Positions 42,721 through 52,447 of a stretch of DNA of 64,000 nt are shown one piece after another (position 1 is the stretch's first letter; every line of letters starts with the position of its first letter). This stretch comes from Gp13-AA77 sp035949375 (GTDB taxonomy: Bacteria; Acidobacteriota; Terriglobia; UBA7540): contig DASZIG010000030.1 of the NCBI GenBank assembly GCA_035949375.1, positions 95,207 to 159,206 on the forward strand, written 5' to 3'. Below the pieces are notes generated by a model that worked only from the letters and a program-made list of their open reading frames with translations, did not search any database and was not told where the DNA came from. Position numbers and translations under genes: made by a program.

Positions 42721-43908
42721 GTGGACCCGAATTCAACCCCGATTTCCGTTCCCTACGGCCCGAATCGGCAGATTGAGATTTACCTCGGCGGGCTCGCGGG
42801 CCGGAAACCGCTGCTCCCGGTCGGACTCGACAAGCTGGAACAGCGCGCCCGCGAAGCCATGAGTCCGGAGGCCTGGGATTACATCGCCGGCGCCGCGGGC
42901 GGCGAAGACACCATGCGGGCCAATCGCGACGCCTTCCGGCGCTGGCGCATCGTCCCGCGCATGTTGCGCGACGTCAGCCAGCGCGACCTCAGCATCGAGC
43001 TTTTCGGACGCCGGTGGCCCGCTCCGCTGTTGCTCGGTCCCGTCGGCGTCCAGGGCATCATCCACCCCGACGCCGAGGTAGCGGTGGCGCGCGCCGCATC
43101 CAGTCTGAACATTCCCTTTGCGCTCAGCACTGTATCGTCCAAGAGTATGGAGGAGGTCGCGGCCGCAACCGGCGACGCCACGCGCTGGTTCCAGCTCTAT
43201 CCGAGCAAAGATCCCGAGCTCACCGCCAGCATGGTGCGCCGCGCGGAGCAGGCCGGCTACAGCGCCATCATCGTCACGCTCGACACCATGCTGCTCGGCT
43301 GGCGCGAGCGCGACCTCGATTATCCGTTCCTGCCGTTCCTCGAGAGCAAGGGCCTCGCCAACTACGTCACCGACCCGGTGTTTCGCTCGAAGCTTCCGGC
43401 AACGCCCGAGGAAAATCCCGCCGCCGCGGTCAAACATTGGGTGGCGGTCTACTCAAATCCTTCCTTCACCTGGGAAGAACTGTATGCGGTGCGGCGCCAG
43501 ACGCGCCTGCCGCTGTTGCTTAAGGGCATTCTGCATCCCGAGGACGCACGGCTCGCGCGCAAGTGGGACATGGACGGCGTGATCGTATCGAACCACGGCG
43601 GGCGCCAGGTGGACGGCGCCATGGCGTCGCTCGATGCCCTGCCCGCCATCGTCGAGGCCCTCGAAGGATCGATTCCGGTGCTGTTCGACAGCGGCATCCG
43701 GCGCGGCGCTGACGCCCTCAAGGCGCTCGCCCTGGGAGCGCGTGCTGTGCTGTTGGCCCGCCCGTATCTGTGGGCCCTCGCAGTGGGCGGCGAACAGGGC
43801 GTGCGCGAAGTGGTCCGGAACTTTCTCGCCGACCTCGATCTCACGCTAGCTCTGAGCGGCCATTGCACGTGCAGCGAACTGGACGCCTCATTGTTGATGA
43901 GCGCCTGA
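42721..43908 (+). CDS. FMN-dependent alpha-hydroxy-acid oxidising enzyme (lactate 2-monooxygenase-like)
   Basis: The 395-residue TIM-barrel flavoprotein oxidises 2-hydroxy acids. It has 'AWDYIAGAAGGEDTMRANRD', 'PLLLGPVGVQGIIHPDAEVA', 'STVSSKSMEEVAAATG' and 'WFQLYPSKDPELTASMV'. The active-site His/Arg are in 'GVIVSNHGGRQVDGAMASLD', followed by 'PVLFDSGIRRGADALKALAL'. The insertion containing 'YPFLPFLESKGLANYVTDPV' is like lactate 2-monooxygenases. GTG 42721 is preceded by GGAGG at 7 nt. It may use lactate imported by the permease coded 10 kb away. Confidence 0.9.
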   Translation: MDPNSTPISVPYGPNRQIEIYLGGLAGRKPLLPVGLDKLEQRAREAMSPEAWDYIAGAAGGEDTMRANRDAFRRWRIVPRMLRDVSQRDLSIELFGRRWPAPLLLGPVGVQGIIHPDAEVAVARAASSLNIPFALSTVSSKSMEEVAAATGDATRWFQLYPSKDPELTASMVRRAEQAGYSAIIVTLDTMLLGWRERDLDYPFLPFLESKGLANYVTDPVFRSKLPATPEENPAAAVKHWVAVYSNPSFTWEELYAVRRQTRLPLLLKGILHPEDARLARKWDMDGVIVSNHGGRQVDGAMASLDALPAIVEALEGSIPVLFDSGIRRGADALKALALGARAVLLARPYLWALAVGGEQGVREVVRNFLADLDLTLALSGHCTCSELDASLLMSA

Positions 43909-45399
43909 CGGTGGAGCAGCCGGCTGAACAGACGCCGGACGCCTCAACCTGGGCGCGGCAGGCGTGGCCAGCGACCGGGCGCCGTTTGTGCCCACCGCGC
44001 GCACCGCAAAGAAATGATTGTCCGTCGAAACGCCCTGGAACACGTACTCGCTACCGGTGGTCACGAAGTCGTATACCGACCAACGCGGCGCGGTGGTGTC
44101 ACGCCAGAGAATCTCGAAGCCGGCGCGCGCGGGATCGGGGGCCGCGTTCCAATGCACGGTGGCGTCCGGGGTGACGGCGCCGGAGAGCACGACTTCGACG
44201 GGCGGGGCGGGCGCCATCGCCAGCTCGCGCAGCGCCTCGGCGTTGTCGCGAACCACATTGGACAGAAATTGGAAATTCATGAACTGCGGCAAATCGCCGT
44301 ACTGGACGCCATTCTCGACGCGCGGCGTTTGATGCTCATGGTGGTAATCTTCGAGCGGCTCGGTGAAGCGCACGGCAGGCCATCCGGCGTCGCTGAAAGG
44401 TATATGGTCGCCGCCGCGGCCGAGCCGGTCCTCGCGGAAAATCAGACGCACGGCCGCGGAGGAATCGATCTCCTCGACGGCGCGCGCCAGCTCCCGCGAC
44501 GGGCTGTCTGCGCCTTCAGCGCCTCCGGCCGAGAACAGGCGCACGCGGTGCGGCGCCCGGGGAGCGAAGTCTGCGCCCACGATGTCGTCGTCGAGCATTC
44601 CGCCAACGGCATAACCGTTCTGGCGCAGGTAATCGACCAGGTGCGTGCTCCCCAGCAGCCCCTGCTCCTCGCCGGACACTGCCGCGAAGATCAGCGTAGC
44701 CCTGTAGCCTCCGGCCGGCTGGCGGCTCGCGAGCAGGCGCGCGCATTCCAGGGAGACGGCCACGCCGGAGCCGTCATCGTCGGCACCCGGAGCGCCGGCG
44801 GCGGGATCCATAACATCCGAAGGCCGGGAGTCAAAGTGGCCCGAAACGATGAAGACCGTTTCCACCAGCGGATCCGAGCCTGGCAGAATCGCGACCACAT
44901 TCTCGAGCGGCAGCGGCCGGCCGCCGGTGCGCTCGGCAGTGGCCTGGAAGCGCTCCACATTGACCTTCAGCCGGCCGCCCGTGGACCTCGAGATCTGCTC
45001 GAAGCGCGCCACGATGCGGTCGCGCCCGCAGCCGATTCCGCGATCGCCGGCTTGCCACGAGGAGAGCGAACTGCGCGTGCCGCAAGCCACCAACTCGTCC
45101 ACGACGGCGGTGAGCGTCTTCGGATCAACGTCGCCGGGCGCGATGGCCCCGTCCGGAGGGGGCAGCAACCTGGGCGAGGGCTTCCCGACCGGCGGTTCCT
45201 GCGGATCCTGCGCGGCGGCCCGCGGCGACCCAGTTATGACGCGCGCGCTCCAAATGATCGCGAGCAGGATCACCGCCATCGGCAGTCCAAGCAGCCTTTT
45301 GCCCACTTTGATCACCAGCCTCCCGATTCGAATCCACGCGGCAGCCGGCCGCGTGAAATCCCGCAGGCGCTTGCGGTCCGCGAAGAGCCCGCCAGCCAT
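43888..45399 (-). CDS. M28 family metallopeptidase with C-terminal beta domain
   Basis: The 503-residue exported aminopeptidase-type enzyme has an N-terminal membrane segment ('LPMAVILLAIIWSARVI'). The di-zinc M28 core has a His ligand in 'FIVSGHFDSRPSDVM', bridging Asp in 'GAPGADDDGSGVAVSLECAR', catalytic/ligand Glu pair in 'FAAVSGEEQGLLGSTHL', a later Asp in 'MLDDDIVG' and His in 'YHHEHQTPRV'. The last about 110 residues resemble a fibronectin-III-like domain ('FEILWRDTTAPRWSVYDFV'). It overlaps the 3' end of the FMN enzyme gene by 21 bp on the opposite strand. The start is uncertain: ATG 45399 lacks a ribosome site. Confidence 0.88.
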   Translation of the reverse strand: MAGGLFADRKRLRDFTRPAAAWIRIGRLVIKVGKRLLGLPMAVILLAIIWSARVITGSPRAAAQDPQEPPVGKPSPRLLPPPDGAIAPGDVDPKTLTAVVDELVACGTRSSLSSWQAGDRGIGCGRDRIVARFEQISRSTGGRLKVNVERFQATAERTGGRPLPLENVVAILPGSDPLVETVFIVSGHFDSRPSDVMDPAAGAPGADDDGSGVAVSLECARLLASRQPAGGYRATLIFAAVSGEEQGLLGSTHLVDYLRQNGYAVGGMLDDDIVGADFAPRAPHRVRLFSAGGAEGADSPSRELARAVEEIDSSAAVRLIFREDRLGRGGDHIPFSDAGWPAVRFTEPLEDYHHEHQTPRVENGVQYGDLPQFMNFQFLSNVVRDNAEALRELAMAPAPPVEVVLSGAVTPDATVHWNAAPDPARAGFEILWRDTTAPRWSVYDFVTTGSEYVFQGVSTDNHFFAVRAVGTNGARSLATPAAPRLRRPASVQPAAPPSGAHQQ

Positions 45400-45592
45400 T
45401 ATAGGGCAGCCGCGTCTCCATACGGCGCGTTTCGTCGGACTATAATGAGGTCTCGAATGAGCTTTCGGCTTTCCGCAACCGCACCCGTTGTGCATCGGTT
45501 GCGCCTGGATCGTAAATTCCGGCGGGCGCGTTTATGGCGTGTCTATGTTGAAGGGTCGATCAAAGACGGCACTCGCCAGTCGAGGAGGTAAT

Positions 45593-46951
45593 GTGGAGCA
45601 ACTGAATCGCAGGAGCTTTCTCAAGACGGCGTCGGCAGCGGCAGCCGGAACGCTTGCGACCGGCGCACCCAGGGTTCACCTGTTGGCGCAGAACCAAGGC
45701 GAGCCCGCCAAACCCATGGCGGCGAACGATCAAATCCAGATCGCGTTGATTGGGGCCGGTGGCCAGGGCCAGGGCGACACCAGAACCGCCGCGCAGGTAC
45801 CGGGAGTAAAGGTGGTCGCCGCCGCAGACTGCTACAACGGCCGCCTGGACCACTGCAAGGAGCTCTGGGGGGATGATGTCTTCACCACCCGTGACTACGC
45901 GGAGATTCTCGCGCGCAAGGACATCGACGCCGTGATCGTGGGGACGCCCGACCACTGGCACAAGCAGGTTTCCATCGATGCCATGAAGGCCGGCAAGGAC
46001 GTTTATTGCGAGAAGCCGATGATTCATTTGTACTCCGACGGGCCGGAGGTCATCCGAACCGCGCGCGAGACCAATCGGATTATCCAGATCGGCAGCCAGC
46101 GGGTGAGTTCGATGCTTTACGCAAAGGCCAGGCAACTGCTGGCTTCAGGCGCCATCGGCGAACTCAATATGGTGACGGCGTGGTGGGATCGAAACTCGTC
46201 GCTCGGAGCGTGGAACTACACGATCCCTCCGGACGCCTCGCCCGAAACGTGCGACTGGCCGCGCTTTCTCGGCAGTGCGCCCAAGATCGAATTCAGCGCC
46301 GAGCGCTTTTTCCAATGGCGCAAGTGGAAGGCTTACGGAAGCGGCGTTGCCGGCGATCTGTTCGTCCACCTGTTCAGCGGGACTCACTTCGTCACGGACA
46401 CGCATGGCCCGGTCCGCGCCGTGGCGACCGGGGGGCTCCGCTTCTGGAAGGACGGGCGCGATGTGCCGGACGTGTTGCTCGGGACGTTCGATTATAAGCA
46501 GGGCTTCAACCTCAGTTTGCGCGTGAACTTCGTGGATGGCGGCTCGGAAAGCGAGGGGCTGATTTTCACCGGGTCGGAAGGCACCATGGAAATCGGGGGC
46601 GACGCCGTCAGCGTAAATCGCACGCCGCGCGAAACGGAGCCGGGCTTCACCATCGAATCGTTTCCGGAGGCCACGCAGAAGCTCATCGTGCAGGAATACC
46701 GGCAGAAGTACCCTATCCCGCATCCCACCGGAGAGCCGCCGCTCGGATTCGAGAAATACGTAGCGCCGCCGGGCACGAGTGACAGCTACGATCATCTCAA
46801 GAACTTCTTTGAAGCCGTCCGCACGCGCCGTCCTGTGGTCGAAGACGCCGTGTTCGGATTCCGTGCGGCAGGAGCCGCCTTGCTTAGCAATCTCAGCTAC
46901 GAACGCGGCACGGTGGTTCACTGGGATCCCGAGGAAATGAAAATCGTGTGA
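45593..46951 (+). CDS. Gfo/Idh/MocA family oxidoreductase, Tat-exported
   Basis: The 452-residue NAD(P)-dependent sugar dehydrogenase-like protein has a Tat signal ('NRRSFLKTASAAAAGTLATG'), a frequent trait of this family in Acidobacteriota and Planctomycetes. The Rossmann motif is 'QIALIGAGGQGQGDTRTAAQ' and the active-site region is 'VYCEKPMIHLYSDGPEV'. The second domain contains 'GDLFVHLFSGTHFVTDTHG'. GTG 45593 sits after a very strong GAGGAGGT ribosome site; the open frame begins further upstream. The substrate is unknown. Confidence 0.9.
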   Translation: MEQLNRRSFLKTASAAAAGTLATGAPRVHLLAQNQGEPAKPMAANDQIQIALIGAGGQGQGDTRTAAQVPGVKVVAAADCYNGRLDHCKELWGDDVFTTRDYAEILARKDIDAVIVGTPDHWHKQVSIDAMKAGKDVYCEKPMIHLYSDGPEVIRTARETNRIIQIGSQRVSSMLYAKARQLLASGAIGELNMVTAWWDRNSSLGAWNYTIPPDASPETCDWPRFLGSAPKIEFSAERFFQWRKWKAYGSGVAGDLFVHLFSGTHFVTDTHGPVRAVATGGLRFWKDGRDVPDVLLGTFDYKQGFNLSLRVNFVDGGSESEGLIFTGSEGTMEIGGDAVSVNRTPRETEPGFTIESFPEATQKLIVQEYRQKYPIPHPTGEPPLGFEKYVAPPGTSDSYDHLKNFFEAVRTRRPVVEDAVFGFRAAGAALLSNLSYERGTVVHWDPEEMKIV

Positions 46952-47093
46952 CGGTCGGACGGCCAGACTCGCGGCGCCGGGACACAAAGGCAGGGACACG
47001 AGGGGGAGATTCGCTTGGAAGCCCGGCCCGTTTCGGTTAGACTCTAAAGGTCAGCCCGAACGCCGGCCCCGCCTGCCGGTGTCCTCGCCCCGC

Positions 47094-47187
<94 letters not shown>

Positions 47188-47214
47188 GTTCTTACAGAAT
47201 CAAGCATTTCCCCG

Positions 47215-48474
47215 CTACTGAATCGTGGAGGGTTTGCTTGCCGGCTTCCTGTTTAGTGTCCCGAAGGTGTCCGTTAAGCTCCGGCCCGACTCTCCAATTC
47301 GATTCTCCAGTGTGGTCATTGCATTCTGCACGTCATCAGGCGCCGTTTTGATGTAGTAGGTTGCCGTGGTGCTGACGTTCGCGTGACGCAGGATGCGCTG
47401 GATCACGATCTCCGGCACTCCCAGGCGATACAGGTTGCTGCCGAGGCCGCGGCGGGCGGCGTGCCAGCCATCCCATTCAGGAAGGGCAGTGTCCCGCTTG
47501 TACTCATGGTCCCGGCCGTGGTGGCTCGATGCCACCTTTCCGCAAACTTCGCAGCGGTTCAGTGCTGGCAGGATGACACGGTTAACAAGGCTGCCGAGCG
47601 ACAGGGGTCTGCCCAGGGCATTCGCGAAGATCGGGCCCGTGGTTGGACTTCCTGACCGCAGCCGATGCATCTCCAGCCGCTGCGCCAACTGCCTGATCAC
47701 GGGAACGGGCGCGCGTCCCTTACGCGTCTTTGGTTCCGTCACGCGGCCATTCCAGATCGAGCGGGAGACATACATCTGCCCGTTCGTGTAGTTCTCCCAG
47801 AGCAATCCTTGAATCTCCCCGTGTCGCAGACCCATGAAAGCCGCAACAGCAAAGGCGGTGGCAGCAGGTTCAGGAAGCACAGCAAGGATGTGGTTGATCT
47901 CCTCGAGGGTGTAGGCGTACGTTTCCCGGGGCTCGGCGGCCCCAGGGTTGATCGCGGTGTCGCGGGCAGGATTCTCTCCCTGGAAATAATCCTGTTGCTT
48001 TGCCAGGGTGAAAATACCACTGATCACGCTCTTCACGTGTTTCAGGGTGTTCCGGCTCAAGTTGCCGGCGCCGATTTTGTTGAGCCAGCCTTGAACGTGG
48101 TAGGTCCGCGCGTCCCTCAGCCAGACCCTCTCACAGAGCGGTTTGAGATGATCTTCCCAAATGTCGGTGTACCCCTTCGCCGTGGACGGGCGTTTGTGCT
48201 GCTCGACCCACGGGAGGTAAACCTGTTCCACGAAACCGCCGATGGTCACGATCCGCTCGGCGGGCATGGTGCCCGTATTAACCGTTGCCATGTAACGCTC
48301 GGCGGCAGTCACGATGTCGGCTGGCGGGCGCTTTCCTCGTGTCGTGACCGGCCCAAGCTGGTGAGTGACGCGCTTGCGCTCGACCTTCCCTATGGCGTTA
48401 CGGCGCTCCCAGAACCTTACGTACCAGCGGTTCCCGATTCGAATGATCTGACCGCGCTGCTTTCGGCTCCGCAT
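47215..48474 (-). CDS. Site-specific tyrosine integrase
   Basis: The 419-residue tyrosine recombinase has an arm-type N-terminal domain ('IIRIGNRWYVRFWERR'). A core-binding SAM-like domain follows ('YTDIWEDHLKPLCERVWLRD'). The catalytic domain has Arg in 'MGLRHGEIQGLLWENY', the His/Arg box in 'WDGWHAARRGLGSNLYRLGV', 'QRILRHANVSTTATYYIK' and the nucleophile Tyr. A CxxC pair ('CEVCGK') is inserted before the HxxR box. It lies 28 bp from the tRNA-Ser 3' end and reads towards it, the classic layout of a tRNA-integrated element. ATG 48474 has GGAG upstream. Confidence 0.93.
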   Translation of the reverse strand: MRSRKQRGQIIRIGNRWYVRFWERRNAIGKVERKRVTHQLGPVTTRGKRPPADIVTAAERYMATVNTGTMPAERIVTIGGFVEQVYLPWVEQHKRPSTAKGYTDIWEDHLKPLCERVWLRDARTYHVQGWLNKIGAGNLSRNTLKHVKSVISGIFTLAKQQDYFQGENPARDTAINPGAAEPRETYAYTLEEINHILAVLPEPAATAFAVAAFMGLRHGEIQGLLWENYTNGQMYVSRSIWNGRVTEPKTRKGRAPVPVIRQLAQRLEMHRLRSGSPTTGPIFANALGRPLSLGSLVNRVILPALNRCEVCGKVASSHHGRDHEYKRDTALPEWDGWHAARRGLGSNLYRLGVPEIVIQRILRHANVSTTATYYIKTAPDDVQNAMTTLENRIGESGRSLTDTFGTLNRKPASKPSTIQ

Positions 48475-48715
48475 CTGGCTTTCTCCTTCCACCTGGGCGC
48501 GAAACCCGCGACGGCCAGCTTTCTAACCCACCCCGGTCCGCGGTCACCTCGCGGCGCCAGCCTCCGCCACAGTTGGCGCTGGTGATTTTGGCACGTCGGC
48601 AACCAGCGGGTCTCTCTGGCCGCGCCTTTCCCTTGAAAAATTGCCCCGCACACTGTCCGTAGCTTCCTGCTTCCTCACGAAGCCTTGGGATTATCCCGCT
48701 GTTCTCATGAACAAT

Positions 48716-48958
48716 TCAATCCCTGTGTTTGGCAAGCCATGCCATCAGCCATGGCGATCCCCACTCGAAGCGGACATATTTTCCGAGGCGCGTGCAAGGG
48801 ATTCTTTCGTTTTTGGGCGTCCGCGCTCGGGTACGATTGCGAATCCAAGATACGGGCACCCTTAAACGAGCTGCCAGCTCCGTCGAGTCAATCACCTCGA
48901 AGTTGCCGATTCCTTGATTCCGGGATATAGATTGGATGTCTGTGGTTTCTGTGCTCAT
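48716..48958 (-). CDS. Excisionase-like helix-turn-helix protein, copy 1
   Basis: The 80-residue winged-helix protein of the MerR/Xis type contains 'DSTELAARLRVPVSWIRNRT' and 'IPCTRLGKYVRFEWGSPWL'. It lies next to the integrase and is probably its directionality factor. A close paralogue is coded at 51405-51638. I took ATG 48958 because the upstream part of the frame lacks conserved sequence. Confidence 0.75.
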   Translation of the reverse strand: MSTETTDIQSISRNQGIGNFEVIDSTELAARLRVPVSWIRNRTRARTPKNERIPCTRLGKYVRFEWGSPWLMAWLAKHRD

Positions 48959-49197
48959 GTTCTCAGTCACCTGGCCTTGACCAGCGGTGTACAAGCGAAA
49001 CTTCGATTCCGTCGGTTTCGCGATTACGTTGGGAGGCTGGGCTGCGGCGGCCTCCGCATGGCTCAACCGAATCGCACCCAGTTTCCCACATCGGGTCTCC
49101 CACCCTCATAGGCTGCAACGTTGGCGGCCCTCCTGCAGTCAACGGTACAGTTTCCTGTTAAGACTTCATGCCCCGGTCTTCAAAAAAGCTCCGGCCG

Positions 49198-50463
49198 TCA
49201 CCAGTCTGTGAAATATTCATCATCGATTCCTAGCCCTCGTATTTGGTCCCATTCCTCAGGTGCGATAATGTCGCTTGCCTTTGACAGAGATTCTATGTCC
49301 CGGGCGCCGAAGGCTGACCAGTACGCTGACCGATACGTCTCGTATTTCTTCCTGAGATATTCTCGGCGCCAGAGATTCAACCCGTCAGGCCGATCAGTAT
49401 CACCAGATTCGATCGCCGGTGGGGCACCTTGCGCTTGACTCCTTGCCTCACTTGCATACGCGCTGACATCGAAGGGGCCCAGCAAGATGGGATTCGATTT
49501 GGCGAGGAAGGCGAAATACGTGATCGGAAATTGCGTGATCCCCGCTTTGCATTTGTCCAGATTCCTTAGCAACCAGCGATCGAAGCCGAGTAGGAAATTG
49601 ACCTGGTGTTCCTCGATCATATCGTGGACGTACCGCGGGAATAAATAATCAGTATCTCGACCGGTTCTCTTGAATAAAATGTCGCTCAAAATGCTTATCG
49701 GATGATCGATTCGCATTCGATCGATGATTTCCCCGGTGAGGTCAGTTGGAGAGTATGGTGGTGAGGTCGTCCCGCCCCTCGACAATACTATTGCGCCGGG
49801 TGTGATGGCAATCGTTTCTTCACGATCTACCATCCTCGCGGACGGTGACGTCTTGGACGTCTCCGCATCTGCTTTTCCGTGCGAATGCTCCTGCAAACAG
49901 TGGGTATCAGCATAATCAGGCTGTGAAGACAGCGGTGTCTTATCGGAGAAAGCAGTATTTATATATTCATTTAAAGGCCGCAAGATATTAGCGGGCACGC
50001 CCCTCACCGGCCCTCCGGTATGTTGGTCACCACATTCACTCGGACCGGTGAAGCAAGATACCCGGGCTGGTGAATTAGGCTCACCGGCCTGCGCCCCTCT
50101 TTCATCGGTGTTTGGGAACGACAGACGGTACACACTTTTGACGGCGAGGCCAGCTAATTGTATTTTCCTGACGATAATCCACCCAGCCTCAGATGCGAGC
50201 TTTATATGTGTGCAAACGCTCCTCTTGGACAATCCGGTCTGGGACGCCAGCGTTTCCAGGGTAGGGTAGGCCTCCGATTCAAAGGAATCGAAGTGGGCTT
50301 CCAGCGCGAGAAGAACGAGGCGCCCGGTGGAGGGCAGATTCGAGTTTAGGACCGCCCATTTCCAACTGACCAGCGGCTGCGGAGACGACCCGATTGAACC
50401 CTCCCGAAGAGCGGGAAACGGATCTGGCTCAAAGGGCGGTTGTACTTGTGGGCGTGATCGCAT
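49198..50463 (-). CDS. Element-encoded winged-helix protein, possible replication initiator
   Basis: The 421-residue protein begins with a winged helix-turn-helix ('KWAVLNSNLPSTGRLVLLAL', 'YPTLETLASQTGLSKRSVCT', 'HIKLASEAGWIIVRK') as in RepA-like/DnaD-like initiators. A long disordered middle with no motif follows. The C-terminal helical part ('DHPISILSDILFKRTG', 'GITQFPITYFAFLAKSNP') resembles replication-accessory proteins. Base composition is lower in GC than the core. Position between two excisionase-like genes supports a role in element replication or control; the exact function is inferred. Confidence 0.65.
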   Translation of the reverse strand: MRSRPQVQPPFEPDPFPALREGSIGSSPQPLVSWKWAVLNSNLPSTGRLVLLALEAHFDSFESEAYPTLETLASQTGLSKRSVCTHIKLASEAGWIIVRKIQLAGLAVKSVYRLSFPNTDERGAQAGEPNSPARVSCFTGPSECGDQHTGGPVRGVPANILRPLNEYINTAFSDKTPLSSQPDYADTHCLQEHSHGKADAETSKTSPSARMVDREETIAITPGAIVLSRGGTTSPPYSPTDLTGEIIDRMRIDHPISILSDILFKRTGRDTDYLFPRYVHDMIEEHQVNFLLGFDRWLLRNLDKCKAGITQFPITYFAFLAKSNPILLGPFDVSAYASEARSQAQGAPPAIESGDTDRPDGLNLWRREYLRKKYETYRSAYWSAFGARDIESLSKASDIIAPEEWDQIRGLGIDDEYFTDW

Positions 50464-51404
50464 TTGCCTTGTTCCCGGTCAAGGTGAGGGGGCGGGAGCC
50501 GGGAAGCGTCCCGCCGGACCTCATTTTGATGACCCCAGCAGACAGTCGTCTGCTGGAGGCGTTCAGATCTGGTTAGTATAGGTGCTCCGCCGTGAAGCCG
50601 GCGAATAGCAAAATATATATGTTTCTCCACCTGAGGAAGGAAATTGGCTACGCCAACCCAGCCACTAAGAAAATGCGGTGATTTGATTGCGGGATCACGG
50701 ATGTCTTTAGTTTCGGAAAATGGGTCCGAAAGAGCAAGACTCCGGGAGACAGAACAGAACGGACAGACTGCTATTGCGTTCACACGCGTACCGCTCTAAG
50801 GAGCGCCGCCGTATATCTGTCGCCCGGGTCATTGTGATCAGAGATGGGCGGTTTTCGTGTAAATTGTGACTGGCCGGACTTGGACGGTCACCGAGGAGAA
50901 CGCTCCAGCTCGGATTCCGGGCGACCCGGCCAAGATTCCTGGACTTACCATGAACGCGGTTCCGGAATCACGCCTGCTCCCTTTCCAGGAGGGCGGCAGT
51001 GACGAGGTCCGACTTCGCGACGGTTATTTTGCGGCGGCGGCCTGATTCTGTGTGTGTGTGGCCAACCCGAAGGAAATTGATTCTAAGTCATACGCGGCTT
51101 CGATGCTGAGCGCATCTGCCCTGCCCGAGTTGAGGCGTGGTTTGGGGAAATTGCGCTGGCCGCGGGAACCCCGATCGGCTGGGTGCAAAATCAGCGACCG
51201 CGAGTTCTCAGCGGCCAAGTTTTGCTGAGCATTTCGTCCGCCTCAACCGCCACTTGATCGAGCGCATCTTCTCCAGCGACTTAAGAGACTCGCGCAGGCG
51301 GGGGGTCAGCTCAGGGAAACCCGGTTTGGGACGTCCGTGCGTCGCCCATCAGATTGCCGGAGCGGTCCACGTGTGTTGCCGGCCGCTGAGATGTTCAGAA
51401 AAAG
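50464..51404. other. Gap without a convincing gene
   Basis: Several short open frames exist on both strands but none has a conserved motif plus a ribosome site. A possible 31-codon frame starts at 50950. This gap may hold control sites of the element. Confidence 0.5.
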
Positions 51405-51638
51405 CTAATGCCGCCTGCCTGCCAGCCACTCTTCAAGTTGCGGCGACAGCCATTCGAACCGTACGTATCGGCCGAGCCGGACGCAAGGGATGTGGTCTTG
51501 CGTCGGGGTATTGCTCCGGGTCCGATTGCGGACCCACGACGGTGGCACCCCCAATCGTGCGGCGAGCTCATCAGAATCGATCATCTCGAAGCTGTTGTCT
51601 CCGGGATCCCGTGACACGAATGCACTCTCTTTGTTCAT
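51405..51638 (-). CDS. Excisionase-like helix-turn-helix protein, copy 2
   Basis: This 77-residue paralogue of the protein at 48716-48958 shares the pattern 'DSDELAARLGVPPSWVRNRT' and 'IPCVRLGRYVRFEWLSPQL'. A strong AGGAGAGG ribosome site precedes ATG 51638. A second Xis-like gene points to a second element, nested or tandem, or to a duplicated regulator. Confidence 0.78.
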   Translation of the reverse strand: MNKESAFVSRDPGDNSFEMIDSDELAARLGVPPSWVRNRTRSNTPTQDHIPCVRLGRYVRFEWLSPQLEEWLAGRRH

Positions 51639-52312
51639 TTACCTCTCCTAGCCCTGTGTAGGGCGCGCTATCAGTGCCTCAATCCTCCACCCTTGGGGTT
51701 AGTATCCGGCGGAGCAACCGTCCTAGTGCGTCCGCCAGCAAGAATAATTAGCGGGCAAGGAAGCCCCAGGGACGGATACCCTTGTCGGCAGGTTGGAATA
51801 GATCAGGAAGCCACTTGGATTGTTAGAGTTATGGAGAATGCTTGCGGTTTGGGCACGATCACCGGCATCATCAAAATTCACAACGTCGCACCCGCAACGG
51901 AGCGGCGCGCGAACTGCGAAGTTAAGGCCAATATTTCCAGCAACTTAGACTTGGCTCCTAAGTGGGCCTCACCACTCTCACCGGTTTTTCGAAGGGGGCG
52001 GAGCGGCTCGGTGGAATCGCGATTCCGTCGTGAAGAAGGGCGCCGCTCCTGGCCTTGATGAAGAACGCAGCGGTTTGGAAGAACCTGCAGCACCTTCATC
52101 GAAAATACCAAGGCAGGACCGATGGAATCATGACAGAATATTCCCCGGGTTTCTCCAACCCGTAGGAGCTGTCAACCGACCTGTGAGGCAATAGGTTAGA
52201 GTTAAAATTAAAGGGCGTGCTTGAGGTCTTATGAACCCAGGAGAGATCGCGCGTAACATAAAACAGGCCGAAGAGGCGGCCTTCGATGCGGCTTGGCGCG
52301 TGGGCGCCGGGA
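51639..52312. other. Gap; holds one arm of a long inverted repeat
   Basis: No supportable gene. The stretch carries the left copy (51967-51990) of a 24-bp sequence whose inverted counterpart lies at 52934-52957. Confidence 0.5.
51967..51990 (+). repeat. Left arm of a 24-bp inverted repeat pair
   Basis: This copy begins 'cctcaccactctcaccgg' and ends 'tttttc'. It matches the reverse complement of 52934-52957 at 22 of 24 positions. Confidence 0.75.
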
Positions 52313-52447
52313 CTACTGTTGCAAATGGGAGTGCTTCAGGCGGAGAATTCCAACCAGCGAACCGGCTACATATCCGACGATCGGGCCCATCACACCGAAA
52401 AAGCCGGTAGAAGCGAGAATTCCGCCACCGAACAGGAAACCCACCAT
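52313..52447 (-). CDS. Small glycine-zipper membrane protein (44 aa)
   Basis: Product 'MVGFLFGGGILASTGFFGVM' then 'GPIVGYVAGSLVGILRLKHS'. It has two hydrophobic segments rich in GxxxG, like small GlsB/YeaQ-type stress membrane proteins. The start codon is uncertain: ATG 52447 has no clear ribosome site and the frame is open further upstream. Coding is supported by composition only. Confidence 0.42.
   Translation of the reverse strand: MVGFLFGGGILASTGFFGVMGPIVGYVAGSLVGILRLKHSHLQQ

Noticed and set aside
45441..45446. TATAAT as a promoter for the Gfo/Idh/MocA gene.
   Set aside because: The hexamer is perfect, but nothing like a -35 box lies 16-18 nt upstream and the leader would be 140 nt. Too weak to list.
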